From positions 1,661,501-1,725,500 of the forward strand of contig NZ_CP018221.1 of assembly GCF_001890385.1 (NCBI RefSeq): 64,000 nucleotides of DNA, read 5' to 3'. The DNA comes from Tardibacter chloracetimidivorans (GTDB taxonomy: Bacteria; Pseudomonadota; Alphaproteobacteria; Sphingomonadales; Sphingomonadaceae). Under the pieces are notes generated by a model that saw only the letters and a program-made list of their open reading frames with translations, was not told where the DNA came from and did no database searches. This document shows, one piece after another, positions 16,676 to 26,102 of this stretch (positions within the stretch are counted from its first letter, which is position 1; each line of letters opens with the position of its first letter). Position numbers and translations under genes: made by a program.

Positions 16676-17751
16676 TCGGCCTGCGTCTCCCACAGATCCA
16701 CAAGCCACTCTCCGATCTCCTGAACAGCGAGGTCAGCGCCCGAAGTGATACGATTCATCATGGCAAAACCGTGTATCTGCCCGGCGTATTCAGAATAGCA
16801 CACCGGGACGCCCGCTTCGCTCAGGCGCCGCGCATAATCGGTGGCTTCATCCCTGAGGGGGTCATAACCCGCCGCGAGGATGAACGCTCGCGGGAGGCCG
16901 GCCAGCAAATTTGTCAATATCGGGGAGGCTCTAGGATTGTTACGTTGGCTAAGGTCGGTGAGATAATGGCTGCGGAACCAGAGGAGCGCCGCGCGGGTAA
17001 GCATATATCCGCTCCCGTTCACATAATGTGACCGATGCCGCATCCGCATGTCGAGCCACGGATAGATCAAAAGCTGGCCCGCGAGGCCGGGCACGACCTG
17101 TGAAACCCCTGCGGCCAGATTGCCCCCCGCGCTATCACCGCCGACCGCTATCTTGTGCGACGCTATTTCGAGTCGATGCGCATTGGCGACCAGCCATTTC
17201 GTCGCGGTGATTGCATCGTCAGGCGCAGCGGGAAAGCCGTATTCGGGTGCAAGGCGATAATCGACCGAGGCGACGTTGCACCGCCCGCTCTGCGCCAGGG
17301 AACGGCACAAAGCGTCGTGCGTGTCGAGGTCGCAATATACGAAGCCGCCGCCATGGAAGAAGATGAGCAGTGGCGCTGGACGGACGAGATCAAGCGGAGT
17401 GTACAACCTTATGGCGATATCGCCGCCAGCGCCCGCGACAAACAGGTCGTCCACAGAGGCCATCTCCGGCCCCGGCAGGCATAGCTGCGGGCTGGCGTCT
17501 CGCACGGCCTGCCTGGCCTCTTCATAAGGGAGAGCGTAACTCGGTGGACGCCCGGTCGCGGCGGAGAAGTCCAGAAACGCCTTGATATCCGTATCCAGCG
17601 AGGGGCGTTCCGCAGCTTTGTGCCGGGCGATTCTATGGGCAGGCTGATACAAGACTCGCTTACCCGTGACCAAAACGTCGCCAATTCCCACGCTGGGTTC
17701 TCCGAATGGGGCGAGCCGCCATCCCGCCGAACGATGAAACATTAATGCCAT
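16672..17751 (-). CDS. Alpha/beta hydrolase, hormone-sensitive lipase-type esterase
   Basis: The 359-residue hydrolase has the HSL oxyanion motif FFHGGGFVYCDLDTHD, the nucleophile elbow VGGDSAGGNLAAG, an Asp in AAGYDPLRDEA and a His in GQIHGFAMM. It should be a serine esterase or lactonase. Coupled with the Baeyer-Villiger-type monooxygenase two genes away, it could open the ester or lactone formed there. The N-terminal 50 residues before DTDIKAFLDF look unlike the family and the start is uncertain (TTG 17757, ATG 17751 or later). Confidence 0.85.
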   Translation of the reverse strand: MALMFHRSAGWRLAPFGEPSVGIGDVLVTGKRVLYQPAHRIARHKAAERPSLDTDIKAFLDFSAATGRPPSYALPYEEARQAVRDASPQLCLPGPEMASVDDLFVAGAGGDIAIRLYTPLDLVRPAPLLIFFHGGGFVYCDLDTHDALCRSLAQSGRCNVASVDYRLAPEYGFPAAPDDAITATKWLVANAHRLEIASHKIAVGGDSAGGNLAAGVSQVVPGLAGQLLIYPWLDMRMRHRSHYVNGSGYMLTRAALLWFRSHYLTDLSQRNNPRASPILTNLLAGLPRAFILAAGYDPLRDEATDYARRLSEAGVPVCYSEYAGQIHGFAMMNRITSGADLAVQEIGEWLVDLWETQAD

Positions 17752-17885
17752 AGTCAAGCCTGAAGCGGATCTCGTCCATCCCGTAGAATTGGCCAGGCGT
17801 GCATTCCGCTTTGATTTGGCAGGCCAGATTCCGCGGACTTCCGCCTCGCCGATCTAATAATGCAATAAGCGAAATGATCGGATAT

Positions 17886-19223
17886 TTACCGCGAAGGACG
17901 GTCAATCCGCTTTGCAAGTCCGACGACACGCGGCATTAATCCAAGTCCGATGACCAGGGCAACCACCAGGCAGATGGCGAGCGAATCGCCAATCCGCTCC
18001 GGTGAACCGAAGACGAAATCGTTGACGCCGCCCACCGCGAGCGGCCCGAGCCCACCAAGGCCAGCGTGACACAGCCCCGCCGCCGCCAGCGCTCGCCCGC
18101 GCACGCCGGCGGGCGCGAATAACGCAACCGGAGTCATGATGGACGAAAGACCGGCCGCCATCAGGAAAAATGCGATTGCAAGAAACACCAGCGCAAGATC
18201 GGCACTGGGGACGAGCGGAAATGCGACCAGTGGCGGCGCAAGGCAGGCAAAGGTCAGACCGATCGTCTTGACGACATGGCTCAGCGCACGCCCATCCCGG
18301 CTACGGCTCATCGCCCAACTTCCGAAGATACAGCCGCCGATCCCCGCAACCACGAATACCGAACCAACGGTGACGCCCGCCGTCGACACCGACATGCCAT
18401 GGGCGCGGATCATGAAGGTGGGAGACCAGGCATAGATCGTATAGCTGATGAGATTCAGCATCGAGTTTGCAAGCAGCATTGGCCCCAGAAAGCCGGCGTT
18501 CTGCTTCAGAAACGGTATCACCGAACTGGAAGGATCCGAGCCGTCTTCAGCGGACCTGCGCTGCGGATCCCGCAAGAACAGGAACAACAGCACGCCGATC
18601 GCGATACCCGGTAGTCCGAGCAGCAAGAAAAGCCCCCGCCACGGTTCGAATATCCCAATCAGCGGCGCCGACTGTCCGTCAAATGGGGCCATAAGTGCCA
18701 GGAGCGGCCCACCGGCCAGCAACGCTATGCCTGATCCGACGTAAGGCGCGGCCATGAACAGCGCCGAGGCGCGCGGCACGGACGTCTTGGGTGCAATGTC
18801 GCAGATCATTGACATCACAGCCATCGGCACAATGGCCTCTGAAATCGCAAGGCCTGTCCGCGCAAGCAGCAACATGTGGAAATTCTGCGCAAAACCGCAA
18901 AGCACGGTCATCGCGCACCAAACGATCATGCAGCCGGCAACCAAGCGCGCACGATTGCCGCGATCGATCAACGGCGATGCAAGCACGGCTGCTATCGCAA
19001 GCACCAGGGTGAACGCCAATCCCTGCAGCAACCCGATCTGAAAGTCGCTGAGACCGAGGCTGGCTTTTACGGGCTGCACGACCAGGCTCAGTATCTGCCG
19101 GTCGATATAGGAAATGACGTAGATGAACAGGAAAAGGAGAACGATTGGAAGCCAGCGTCCCGTTTGTCGGGCCGGTTCTCCGGCCGCCACCGGAGTCATT
19201 CCGCCTGATTGCGCAACGCTCAT
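17886..19223 (-). CDS. MFS transporter
   Basis: This is a 445-residue major facilitator with 12 hydrophobic segments. It contains ISYIDRQILSLVVQPVKASL after TM1 and a LASPLIDRGNRARLVAGCMI loop. These features match the sphingomonad catabolic MFS carriers that import carboxylates. It is paralogous to the carrier at 23113-24489: both share ISYIDRQ or VSYIDRQ, SDFQIGLLQG or GDTEIGLLQG, and an IAE/ISEAVVPMA-type helix. It starts 1 base after the stop of the flavin monooxygenase gene and is therefore co-transcribed with it. An in-frame ATG at 19247 is possible. Confidence 0.9.
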   Translation of the reverse strand: MSVAQSGGMTPVAAGEPARQTGRWLPIVLLFLFIYVISYIDRQILSLVVQPVKASLGLSDFQIGLLQGLAFTLVLAIAAVLASPLIDRGNRARLVAGCMIVWCAMTVLCGFAQNFHMLLLARTGLAISEAIVPMAVMSMICDIAPKTSVPRASALFMAAPYVGSGIALLAGGPLLALMAPFDGQSAPLIGIFEPWRGLFLLLGLPGIAIGVLLFLFLRDPQRRSAEDGSDPSSSVIPFLKQNAGFLGPMLLANSMLNLISYTIYAWSPTFMIRAHGMSVSTAGVTVGSVFVVAGIGGCIFGSWAMSRSRDGRALSHVVKTIGLTFACLAPPLVAFPLVPSADLALVFLAIAFFLMAAGLSSIMTPVALFAPAGVRGRALAAAGLCHAGLGGLGPLAVGGVNDFVFGSPERIGDSLAICLVVALVIGLGLMPRVVGLAKRIDRPSR

Positions 19224-19224
19224 C

Positions 19225-21183
19225 TCATTTCCGCCAGCGGATTTCATAGTCCGCGAAATCCGGATCTTTCACCCAGTCATAATATTCGCCGGGCAACCAC
19301 GGCATGTTGGTGTTCTGCCGACCATGCTCGTTGATGTAGTAGGATTTCGCTTCGGGGGCGGTCCAGGTACAGTCTTCCAGAGCCCGGTCCATTCGTTCGT
19401 TATATGCATCATGGACCTCTTGGCGGCATGAAATTGAAGCGATATCGCTTTCGATCATGCGCACGATCGAGGCGACCGCATAGCGCACCCAGATTTCCAA
19501 CCACCCCATCAGCCCGCCGGCGCGCGCCTGCCCATTCGGCCCATAAGCAATGAAGAAATTGGGAAAGCCCGGTACGGTGATGCCGAGATAGGCTCTCGCG
19601 CCATCCCGTTCCCACGCCTCTTCTAGCGTCAAGCCGTCGCGGCCTTCGTAGCGCACCGGCCAGAGATAACGCTCTGTCTTGAAGCCGGAGCAAAGGACGA
19701 TCAGGTCACACGGCCGCTCCTGTCCGTCAGCGGTGAGGATTGCATTGGGGGTAATGCGCTCGATGGCGTCCGTCACCAGTTCGACATTGTCGCGAAGCAA
19801 TGCGTCATACCAGCCATTATCCGCAATCAGGCGGCGGGCGAGCGGAGGATAGTCGGCCTGCACCTTCCTCAGAAGATCGGGCCGATGCCCCACCTTTTCT
19901 CGAATATAAGCCTGGAGATGGGCGCGCAGATTATCATTGCGTTCGCTCACCTTGCCGCCGGCCTTCTGCCATTCGCGGTCGTAATTCTGCAGCCCGTCAA
20001 CGTCAAAAGTCATATGAAACAGGGCAAAACAGAACCAGTTCCAGTAATATGGCATGTTATCGAAAAGCCATTGATGCTCCTCGCCGACAGGATCACGGTA
20101 ACCGTCCCGCTTTCCCACGAACTGCGGGGATCGCTGGTAGATGGTCAGGCTTTCCGCGTCGCGGGCCAGCCGCGGCGCGAGCTGGGCGCCTGTCGACCCG
20201 ACACCGATCTGAGCGATCTTTTTGCCGGTCCAGTCGTAACCCTGCTCCCAGTTCGTCGAATGGAACATCGGGCCGGAAAAGCTCTCAATTCCCGGAATGT
20301 CGGGCAGGTTCGGCTGATTGAACAGCCCCGCCGCGCTGATGAGCGCTCGGCCGGTCAGAACTTCTTCAACTCCGTCAGGCCGGCGAATCCGCACCTGCCA
20401 TGACGCGGAATCCTCGTCCCACCCCGCTTCGACTGCCTCCGTCTTCAGACGGATGTTCCCGCGAAGATCAAACCGGTCGGCAACCTCGTTCAAATAGGCT
20501 TTCAGCTCCGGCTGGGTCGCGAACCAGTGCCCCCAGGGATAGTTGCGCATGTACGAGAGCTGATAATTATGGCTGGCGATGTCGACCCGCGAATCCGGAT
20601 AGTCATTGGTGTGCCATGTCCCTCCCACTCCGTCGTTCCGATCGATGACCGTAAAGCCTATGCCCAATCGTTGAAGCTGGACAGCAGCGGTGAGACCCGC
20701 CGCCCCTGCCCCGATGATGATAACCGGAAAGGCGGCTTTCACTGACTCTGATGGCTCGTTCTGCCAGTCAACGCCGCGCGGGAATGCCTCGAAGCTCAGT
20801 TCCTCCTTTCCCATCTGAAAAGTAAAATCGCTGACCGGCCCCTGGTTGAAGGCCTCCATCAGGCGGCGCAACTCCACGTCGTCGGGCACTTTCGGCTCCG
20901 TTCGGCACGATCGGGTAAGGAAGGCGACCGCCTTTTCTCGCAATAGCTGCTTATCGTCGTCGGTCAGCACGGGCTGAAAATATGTTCCGCCCCAGACCGG
21001 CTGGGTATCCAGTTTCATGGCCAGAAGGTCTGGGTCGCCCGTCGCCTGGTAAAGAGCTATGCGAAGCGCGTTTGGATGAGCGAGGGAAACGGCGCGGCTG
21101 ATGAACGCCGCCGAGCCTGCATCGTCATTCAGCTCGGATGCCGATCCAGAGTTCACCAAGGCTTCGTCTAGCGCACGGTCCAC
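19225..21183 (-). CDS. Flavin-dependent monooxygenase, Baeyer-Villiger type, N-terminally extended (HAPMO-like)
   Basis: The 652-residue protein has about 150 extra N-terminal residues before the first Rossmann motif IIIGAGAAGL, a layout seen in 4-hydroxyacetophenone monooxygenase. It then shows GGTWHTNDYPDSRVD, the signature-like FSGPMFHSTNWE and a second Rossmann GVGSTG. In the classical Baeyer-Villiger fingerprint the last position is Pro or Asp; here it is Glu. The likely reaction is NADPH- and O2-dependent insertion of oxygen next to a ketone, giving an ester or lactone. GGAGGG precedes the GTG at 21183; TTG 21186 is the alternative start. Confidence 0.87.
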   Translation of the reverse strand: MDRALDEALVNSGSASELNDDAGSAAFISRAVSLAHPNALRIALYQATGDPDLLAMKLDTQPVWGGTYFQPVLTDDDKQLLREKAVAFLTRSCRTEPKVPDDVELRRLMEAFNQGPVSDFTFQMGKEELSFEAFPRGVDWQNEPSESVKAAFPVIIIGAGAAGLTAAVQLQRLGIGFTVIDRNDGVGGTWHTNDYPDSRVDIASHNYQLSYMRNYPWGHWFATQPELKAYLNEVADRFDLRGNIRLKTEAVEAGWDEDSASWQVRIRRPDGVEEVLTGRALISAAGLFNQPNLPDIPGIESFSGPMFHSTNWEQGYDWTGKKIAQIGVGSTGAQLAPRLARDAESLTIYQRSPQFVGKRDGYRDPVGEEHQWLFDNMPYYWNWFCFALFHMTFDVDGLQNYDREWQKAGGKVSERNDNLRAHLQAYIREKVGHRPDLLRKVQADYPPLARRLIADNGWYDALLRDNVELVTDAIERITPNAILTADGQERPCDLIVLCSGFKTERYLWPVRYEGRDGLTLEEAWERDGARAYLGITVPGFPNFFIAYGPNGQARAGGLMGWLEIWVRYAVASIVRMIESDIASISCRQEVHDAYNERMDRALEDCTWTAPEAKSYYINEHGRQNTNMPWLPGEYYDWVKDPDFADYEIRWRK

Positions 21184-21410
21184 CAATCGCCCTCCGTCGG
21201 CGCGCCAAGCGCTGGCGCCCCTTGAAACGGCTATTGGACCGGGCGGCCGAGCGAAATGCTTGTCGAAGAACGTGCAGTTGATCGAACCCGCACTTCAACC
21301 CCGATCTCCCGATGCGGGATGGATGCAGCGCAGTTGCCGACACAGTCATTCAGCACAGACACGGTCCGCCCTAGCGTCGTCTCGACGGTTCGACGCCGGC
21401 AGGAGAGGTC

Positions 21411-23111
21411 ATGAAAGCAGACATGCTGATAAAGGGGGGAATGATCGCCGACGGCAGCGGTGAAGAGCCCTTTGTTGCGGATGTCGCAATCTCCGGCGGC
21501 AAGATCGTGGCAGTCGATGATCTGGACGGCTGGTCGGCGGAGGAAGAGATCAATGCCCAAGGCCTCCTCGTTACACCGGGGTTTGTCGATATCCACACCC
21601 ATTACGATGGGCATGCCACTTGGGGAAGCCGGCTGGAACCGTCGTCCGCTCACGGCGTAACCACGGTGGTCATGGGAAATTGCGGGGTGGGCTTTGCTCC
21701 CTGCAAACCGGACGATCGGGACCGGCTGATACGCCTGATGGAAGGCGTCGAAGATCTGCCCGGTCCGGTGCTGCATGAAGGCTTGCCTTGGAACTGGGTC
21801 AGCTTCCCGGAATATCTTGATCGGCTGGAAAGGCGCAGCTTCGACATGGATGTCGCGGCGCAAGTTCCCCATGCACCGCTCCGGGTGTTTGTTATGGGAG
21901 AGCGAGGAGCCCAGCGGGAGGCCTCGACACCTGAAGACATAGCGGAGATGGGCCGAATTGCTCGGGAGGCGATCGAGGCCGGAGCGATCGGCTTTTCCAC
22001 ATCCAGAACCATCGCCCACAAGAGCAGCGATGGGGAGTTTATTCCCAGCCTCACGGCTTCAGCCGACGAACTGACGGGCATCGCCCGGGAGATAGGGAAG
22101 GCCGGTCATGGTGTCATCGAGGCGATATCGGACTTCGATAATCTGGACTCAGAGTTCGAACTGATGCGAGCCATGTCCCGCGCCTCTGGACGTCCGCTTT
22201 CCATATCGCTGATGCAAAAGGAAAATGCCCCCTCCAGATGGCGCGGCGTGCTGGATCGGATTGAGGAGTCCAACAGGCAGGGGATGGAAATCCGTGGGCA
22301 GGTCTGCGGCCGTCCTATAGGTCTTTTGCTCGGCTTTCACCTGAGCATGAACCCATTTCAGAACTGCGCCTTGTGGAAGTCTCGCCTCGCTGATTTAAGC
22401 GTTCAGGAGAGGCTGGCCGCTTTACGAGACCTCGAAACCCGTCGCCAGTTGATCGCCGAGATGGAAACCGCCGAGCCGGTGCGGCCGTTCGACAAGCTCT
22501 TCCCCCTTGAAGATCCGGTGGATTACGAACCATCGGCGGACGCCAGCATCGCCGCCCTTGCCGCAAGAGCCGGGGAAGCGCCCGCGATCTGGGCCTATGA
22601 ACTCCTGATGGGGACCGCTGAAAGTGGTGATGGAATCATCTACGCACCCATGTCGAACTTTGCAGACGGCACGCTGGATGCCGCGCTGGAGATGATGAAA
22701 AGTCCCAATACGGTGCTTGGCCTGGGCGATGGTGGAGCGCACTCAGGGCTCATCTGCGATGCAAGTTTTCCGACCTGGATGCTGACCCACTGGGGCCGGG
22801 ACAGACCGGGAGAGCGCCTGCCCTTGGGGGAAGTCGTCCGGTCGCTTACAAGCGGGACCGCCGAAGCCGTGGGCATGTTCGACCGCGGACGGCTGGCAGC
22901 GGGAGCCAAGGCTGACGTCAACCTTATCGACTTTGTCAGGTTGAGACTGCGGCCTCCCAAAATGAGCTGGGATCTGCCTGCGGGCGGAGGGCGGCTAAAC
23001 CAGTCTGCCCATGGGTTTGTCGCGACTATCGTTTCCGGCGAAATCACCTACCGCAACGGCGAGGCAACAGGTGCTCTCCCCGGAAAGCTCGTGCGCGGAA
23101 AGAGAGGCTAA
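21411..23111 (+). CDS. Amidohydrolase, N-acyl-D-amino-acid deacylase-like
   Basis: The 566-residue protein begins with the small beta-sandwich (MLIKGGMIADGSGEEPFVAD). The metal-binding HxH follows in PGFVDIHTHYDGHATW, with conserved VVMGNCGVGFAPC and a late LGLGDGGAHSGLICDA, and the C-terminal sandwich ends GALPGKLVRGKRG. This is the amidohydrolase-3/D-aminoacylase group, but in sphingomonad catabolic clusters such proteins probably hydrolyse ring amides, lactones or beta-diketones rather than D-amino acids. A strong AGGAGAGG site precedes the ATG. It is a close paralogue of the protein at 36350-38080 and lies divergent to the monooxygenase. Confidence 0.85.
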   Translation: MKADMLIKGGMIADGSGEEPFVADVAISGGKIVAVDDLDGWSAEEEINAQGLLVTPGFVDIHTHYDGHATWGSRLEPSSAHGVTTVVMGNCGVGFAPCKPDDRDRLIRLMEGVEDLPGPVLHEGLPWNWVSFPEYLDRLERRSFDMDVAAQVPHAPLRVFVMGERGAQREASTPEDIAEMGRIAREAIEAGAIGFSTSRTIAHKSSDGEFIPSLTASADELTGIAREIGKAGHGVIEAISDFDNLDSEFELMRAMSRASGRPLSISLMQKENAPSRWRGVLDRIEESNRQGMEIRGQVCGRPIGLLLGFHLSMNPFQNCALWKSRLADLSVQERLAALRDLETRRQLIAEMETAEPVRPFDKLFPLEDPVDYEPSADASIAALAARAGEAPAIWAYELLMGTAESGDGIIYAPMSNFADGTLDAALEMMKSPNTVLGLGDGGAHSGLICDASFPTWMLTHWGRDRPGERLPLGEVVRSLTSGTAEAVGMFDRGRLAAGAKADVNLIDFVRLRLRPPKMSWDLPAGGGRLNQSAHGFVATIVSGEITYRNGEATGALPGKLVRGKRG

Positions 23112-23112
23112 G

Positions 23113-24489
23113 TTGGCTTACATCCCGACCTCCGACACCCCGGAAGCGGATCACCGTCCCACCGGCACGGTCGCATCGCGCTGGGGTGCGGTGCTGGCGT
23201 TCATGCTGGTCTATATTGTTTCATATATCGACCGCCAGGTGCTGACCATCGTCGTCGATCCGGTGCAACACAGCCTCGGCATCGGCGACACTGAAATCGG
23301 CCTGCTCCAAGGCATTCTATTCAGCAGCGTGCTGATGGTTGCCGCTGTACCGATGTCGTACCTGATTGATCACTTCAACCGGACGCGGGTCCTTCTCGCC
23401 TGCATGGTGATCTGGTCGCTGGCCACGCTGTATTGCGGATTCGCCACGAGCTTTGTCGAACTGGTGGTCGGACGAATCGGTCTCGCTATCGCGGAGGCCG
23501 TCGTGCCGATGGCCGCGATGTCGGTGATTGGCGATCTGTTTCCCCGCCACAAGGTTGGTCGGGCCGCGGCGGTGTTCATGAACGGCGGCTATTTCGGGAA
23601 CGGAACCGCCATGCTGCTGAGCGGCTGGATGATCGCCTGGCTAACCCCGATGCAAGGCCAGCCCTTCCCGATCATCGGTACATTCGAAGTCTGGCGCGGC
23701 CTGTTCATGGGAATGGCAGGGCTCAGCCTGCTTGTTGCCGTGGGGCTGTTCTTCTTCCTGAAAGAACCGCCGCGGCGGGAACTGGTGAAGGAGCAGGCAA
23801 GCCCCGAGTCCTTCTGGACCTTCTTCTGGGAAAGACGCCGCTTCATTTTGAGCTATTGTCTGTTCGCCGGCTGCATTTCGATGATCGGCTATTCCCTGTA
23901 CGCATGGCCGCCGACCTTGCTCATCCGGGTGCATGGCATGTCGCCGGTCGAGGTGGGCGTCATCATGGGGCCGCTGTACCTGCTCACGTCCGTCCCGGGC
24001 ACGGCTCTCGCCGCCTGGCTTGGCGGACGCTGTACGCCGGATCGCGCGCTCCAGCATCTTATGCTTGTCATGATCGCATTCATGGCGGTGCTCACCCCAT
24101 TGGTGCTTGCCATGACCCTGGGGTCGAAACAGGTCGCCATCATAGCGCTTGGTGGAGTTCTCCTGATGTACGCTGCCGCGCACGGCGCGATCCTCACGCC
24201 AATGCAGTTGATTGCGCCCAACAGAATGCGTGGGCGGCTGGCGGCGGTTAGCGCCCTGATATATGCCACGCCCGGGAGCCTTGGGCCGGTCTTCATCGGC
24301 GTTCTGACCGACCGTGTCTTCAAGGATCCGATGGCGCTGGGGGAGGCGATGGCGCTCACCCTTGGCTCCGCCTGCGTGCTTGGAGTCGTTGCCGGCTTCG
24401 TCGTGTGGCGACAGGCCGTGGCGTTTGAAGGCAATGCGCGGGAAAGGGCCAGCTCCGCACCATCGGCGCTACCCTCCCCAATACGTTAG
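23113..24489 (+). CDS. MFS transporter (paralogue of the carrier at 17886)
   Basis: This 458-residue MFS protein contains VSYIDRQVLTIVVDPVQHSL and IGLLQGILFSSVLMVAAVPM, matching the other carrier in this window region by region. TTG at 23113 is the likely start: it follows the amidohydrolase stop by one base and GAGAGG lies upstream. The pairing with an amidohydrolase suggests that it brings in, or exports, the substrate or product of that enzyme. Substrate unknown. Confidence 0.88.
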   Translation: MAYIPTSDTPEADHRPTGTVASRWGAVLAFMLVYIVSYIDRQVLTIVVDPVQHSLGIGDTEIGLLQGILFSSVLMVAAVPMSYLIDHFNRTRVLLACMVIWSLATLYCGFATSFVELVVGRIGLAIAEAVVPMAAMSVIGDLFPRHKVGRAAAVFMNGGYFGNGTAMLLSGWMIAWLTPMQGQPFPIIGTFEVWRGLFMGMAGLSLLVAVGLFFFLKEPPRRELVKEQASPESFWTFFWERRRFILSYCLFAGCISMIGYSLYAWPPTLLIRVHGMSPVEVGVIMGPLYLLTSVPGTALAAWLGGRCTPDRALQHLMLVMIAFMAVLTPLVLAMTLGSKQVAIIALGGVLLMYAAAHGAILTPMQLIAPNRMRGRLAAVSALIYATPGSLGPVFIGVLTDRVFKDPMALGEAMALTLGSACVLGVVAGFVVWRQAVAFEGNARERASSAPSALPSPIR

Positions 24490-24497
24490 TCACAGTC

Positions 24498-24917
24498 ATG
24501 GGAGAGCCGAAAGACCAGCCCTTCAAGCCTCTATCCAACAGAGATTTCGATTTTTTCTATGAGGGCTTGGCTCAGAGTCGTTTGCTTGTGCAACAGTGCG
24601 GGGAATGCGGCGCGATGCGCTGTCCACCGGGTCCCGCCTGCCCGGAATGCCATTCCTTCTCCTGGTCGCCACGACCGCTTTCGGGGACGGGCGTGATCTA
24701 TAGTTACACAGTCCACCACCATCCCGCGCTGGCGGGGTTTGAGACACCTTTGCCCGTGGCGCTGGTGGAGATGGATGAGTCCATCCGCATGGTCGGCCCT
24801 ATGGACGGCACCGATCCGACCCGGATACGCATCGGTGCCAAGATTGACACCCGTTTCATCGACCGCAACGGCGTGGCCGGGTATCGCTTTGTCCTGACCG
24901 ATGGAGCGCGCCCGTGA
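24498..24917 (+). CDS. DUF35 (Zn-ribbon/OB-fold) acyl-CoA-binding protein
   Basis: The 139-residue protein has a rubredoxin-like zinc ribbon, CGECGAMRCPPGPACPEC, followed by an OB-fold (GTGVIYSYTVHHHPALAGF, VALVEMDESIRMVGPM). DUF35 proteins partner thiolase-fold enzymes. In actinobacterial steroid catabolism, the DUF35 domain of ChsH2 binds Ltp2 to make the side-chain retro-aldolase. Here the gene overlaps by GTGA with an Ltp2-like gene, which strongly suggests the same kind of complex. A fused MaoC hydratase domain, present in ChsH2, is absent. Confidence 0.88.
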   Translation: MGEPKDQPFKPLSNRDFDFFYEGLAQSRLLVQQCGECGAMRCPPGPACPECHSFSWSPRPLSGTGVIYSYTVHHHPALAGFETPLPVALVEMDESIRMVGPMDGTDPTRIRIGAKIDTRFIDRNGVAGYRFVLTDGARP

Positions 24918-26080
24918 ATGCAGCAACCGGGTCCGGCGCCGCCATCGTGGGCTATGGCGCAACCGAATTCTCGAAATGCTCGGGACGAAGCGAACTGCAG
25001 CTTGCGCTGGAAGCGATCCTTGCTGCGTTGGAAGATGCGGGCATAGACGCCGCCGAGGTGGACGGCTTTGCCACCTACACCATGGACAACAACAGCGAGC
25101 ATGAGATTTTCCAATTGCTCGGCTCTCACGAAATGCGCTTCTATGCACGCACCACAGGAGGTGGCGGCGCGGCATGCGGCCCGCTGCAGCAGGCGATGCT
25201 TGCTGTCTCCGCCGGCATGGCGGAAACGGTCGTTTGCTACCGGGCCATGAACGAGCGTTCCGAATATCGTTTCGGAGTGCCCATGTCCCCCAGCGTGCCG
25301 ACCAGCGCCAATCTGCTCTTCGCCTTTCTTGGCGCGCAGGGCCTCCGCACCCCCGCCGCTCTCATCGCAATGTCGATGCGCCGCTACATGCACCAAACAG
25401 GCGCCACTGAAGAGGATTTCGCCACCATCGCCGTTGCCGCGCGCAAACATGCCGCCACAAATCCGAACGCATTTTTCTATGGAAAGCCGATCACCCGCGA
25501 GGACTATTTCCGCGCGCCGATGATCGCCGATCCCTTGCGTCTGCTGGACTGCTGCCAGGAAAGCGACGGCGCGGTGGCCATAGTGGTCACCAGCGCCGCG
25601 CGCGCCGCCAGGCTCAGAAACAAGCCTGTCCGGATCAAGGCGGCGGCACAGGGCCTGCCGAAGAACAGCTTCGGCCTTGGCTCTTATTGGCGGGAGGACA
25701 TAGTGCCCCGCGAAGGCGCAATCGTGGCGCGCCAACTCTACAGCCAAGCGGGCCTGACACCGAAAGATATCGACGTCGCCATTCTCTATGATCATTTCGC
25801 CCCAACGGTGTTGCCGTCGCTGGAAGCCTATGGCTTCTGCGAACCGGGCGAAGCCAGGGAGTTCATAAAGAACGGCAATATTGAGGTTGGCGGCGATCTT
25901 CCCGTAAATCCTCATGGAGGATTGCTGGCCGAAGCCTATATCCACGGCCTGAATGGAATTGGGGAGGCTGTGCGCCAGTTGCGCGGGACGGCCGCCAACC
26001 AGCAGCCAGGCGTGGAGAACGTTCTGGTGACGGGCGCCAGCGGGGTGCCGACAAGCGGGGTGATCCTGGGGCTGGATTAG
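24914..26080 (+). CDS. Ltp2/SCP2-type thiolase-fold protein, probable retro-aldolase subunit
   Basis: The 388-residue thiolase-superfamily protein lacks the usual catalytic Cys and GHPxGxSG histidine motif. Instead it has ILYDHFAPTVLPSLEAYGFC with Tyr292 and LAEAYIHGLNGIGEAVRQLR with Tyr342. These tyrosines have the same 50-residue spacing as the pair reported as catalytic in Ltp2 steroid aldolase (Tyr294 and Tyr344, from memory). GTG start, overlapping the DUF35 gene by 4 bases. The predicted reaction is CoA-dependent cleavage of a tertiary beta-hydroxyacyl-CoA to a ketone plus acetyl- or propionyl-CoA. The alternative is a degenerate thiolase. Confidence 0.87.
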   Translation: MNAATGSGAAIVGYGATEFSKCSGRSELQLALEAILAALEDAGIDAAEVDGFATYTMDNNSEHEIFQLLGSHEMRFYARTTGGGGAACGPLQQAMLAVSAGMAETVVCYRAMNERSEYRFGVPMSPSVPTSANLLFAFLGAQGLRTPAALIAMSMRRYMHQTGATEEDFATIAVAARKHAATNPNAFFYGKPITREDYFRAPMIADPLRLLDCCQESDGAVAIVVTSAARAARLRNKPVRIKAAAQGLPKNSFGLGSYWREDIVPREGAIVARQLYSQAGLTPKDIDVAILYDHFAPTVLPSLEAYGFCEPGEAREFIKNGNIEVGGDLPVNPHGGLLAEAYIHGLNGIGEAVRQLRGTAANQQPGVENVLVTGASGVPTSGVILGLD

Positions 26081-26082
26081 GC

Positions 26083-26098
26083 TGATCCAATCGGATCA
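26083..26098. terminator. Hairpin between convergent gene ends
   Basis: TGATCC, a 4-base loop AATC, and GGATCA form a perfect 6-base-pair stem exactly between the stop at 26080 (plus) and the stop at 26103 (minus). It could act as a weak bidirectional terminator. No T-tract follows on either strand, so confidence is low. Confidence 0.35.
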
Positions 26099-26102
26099 AT
26101 GT

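Noticed and set aside
24704-25945. 413-codon minus-strand frame over the DUF35 and Ltp2-like genes
   Set aside because: It spans two well-supported plus-strand genes and has no domain features; a reading-frame shadow.
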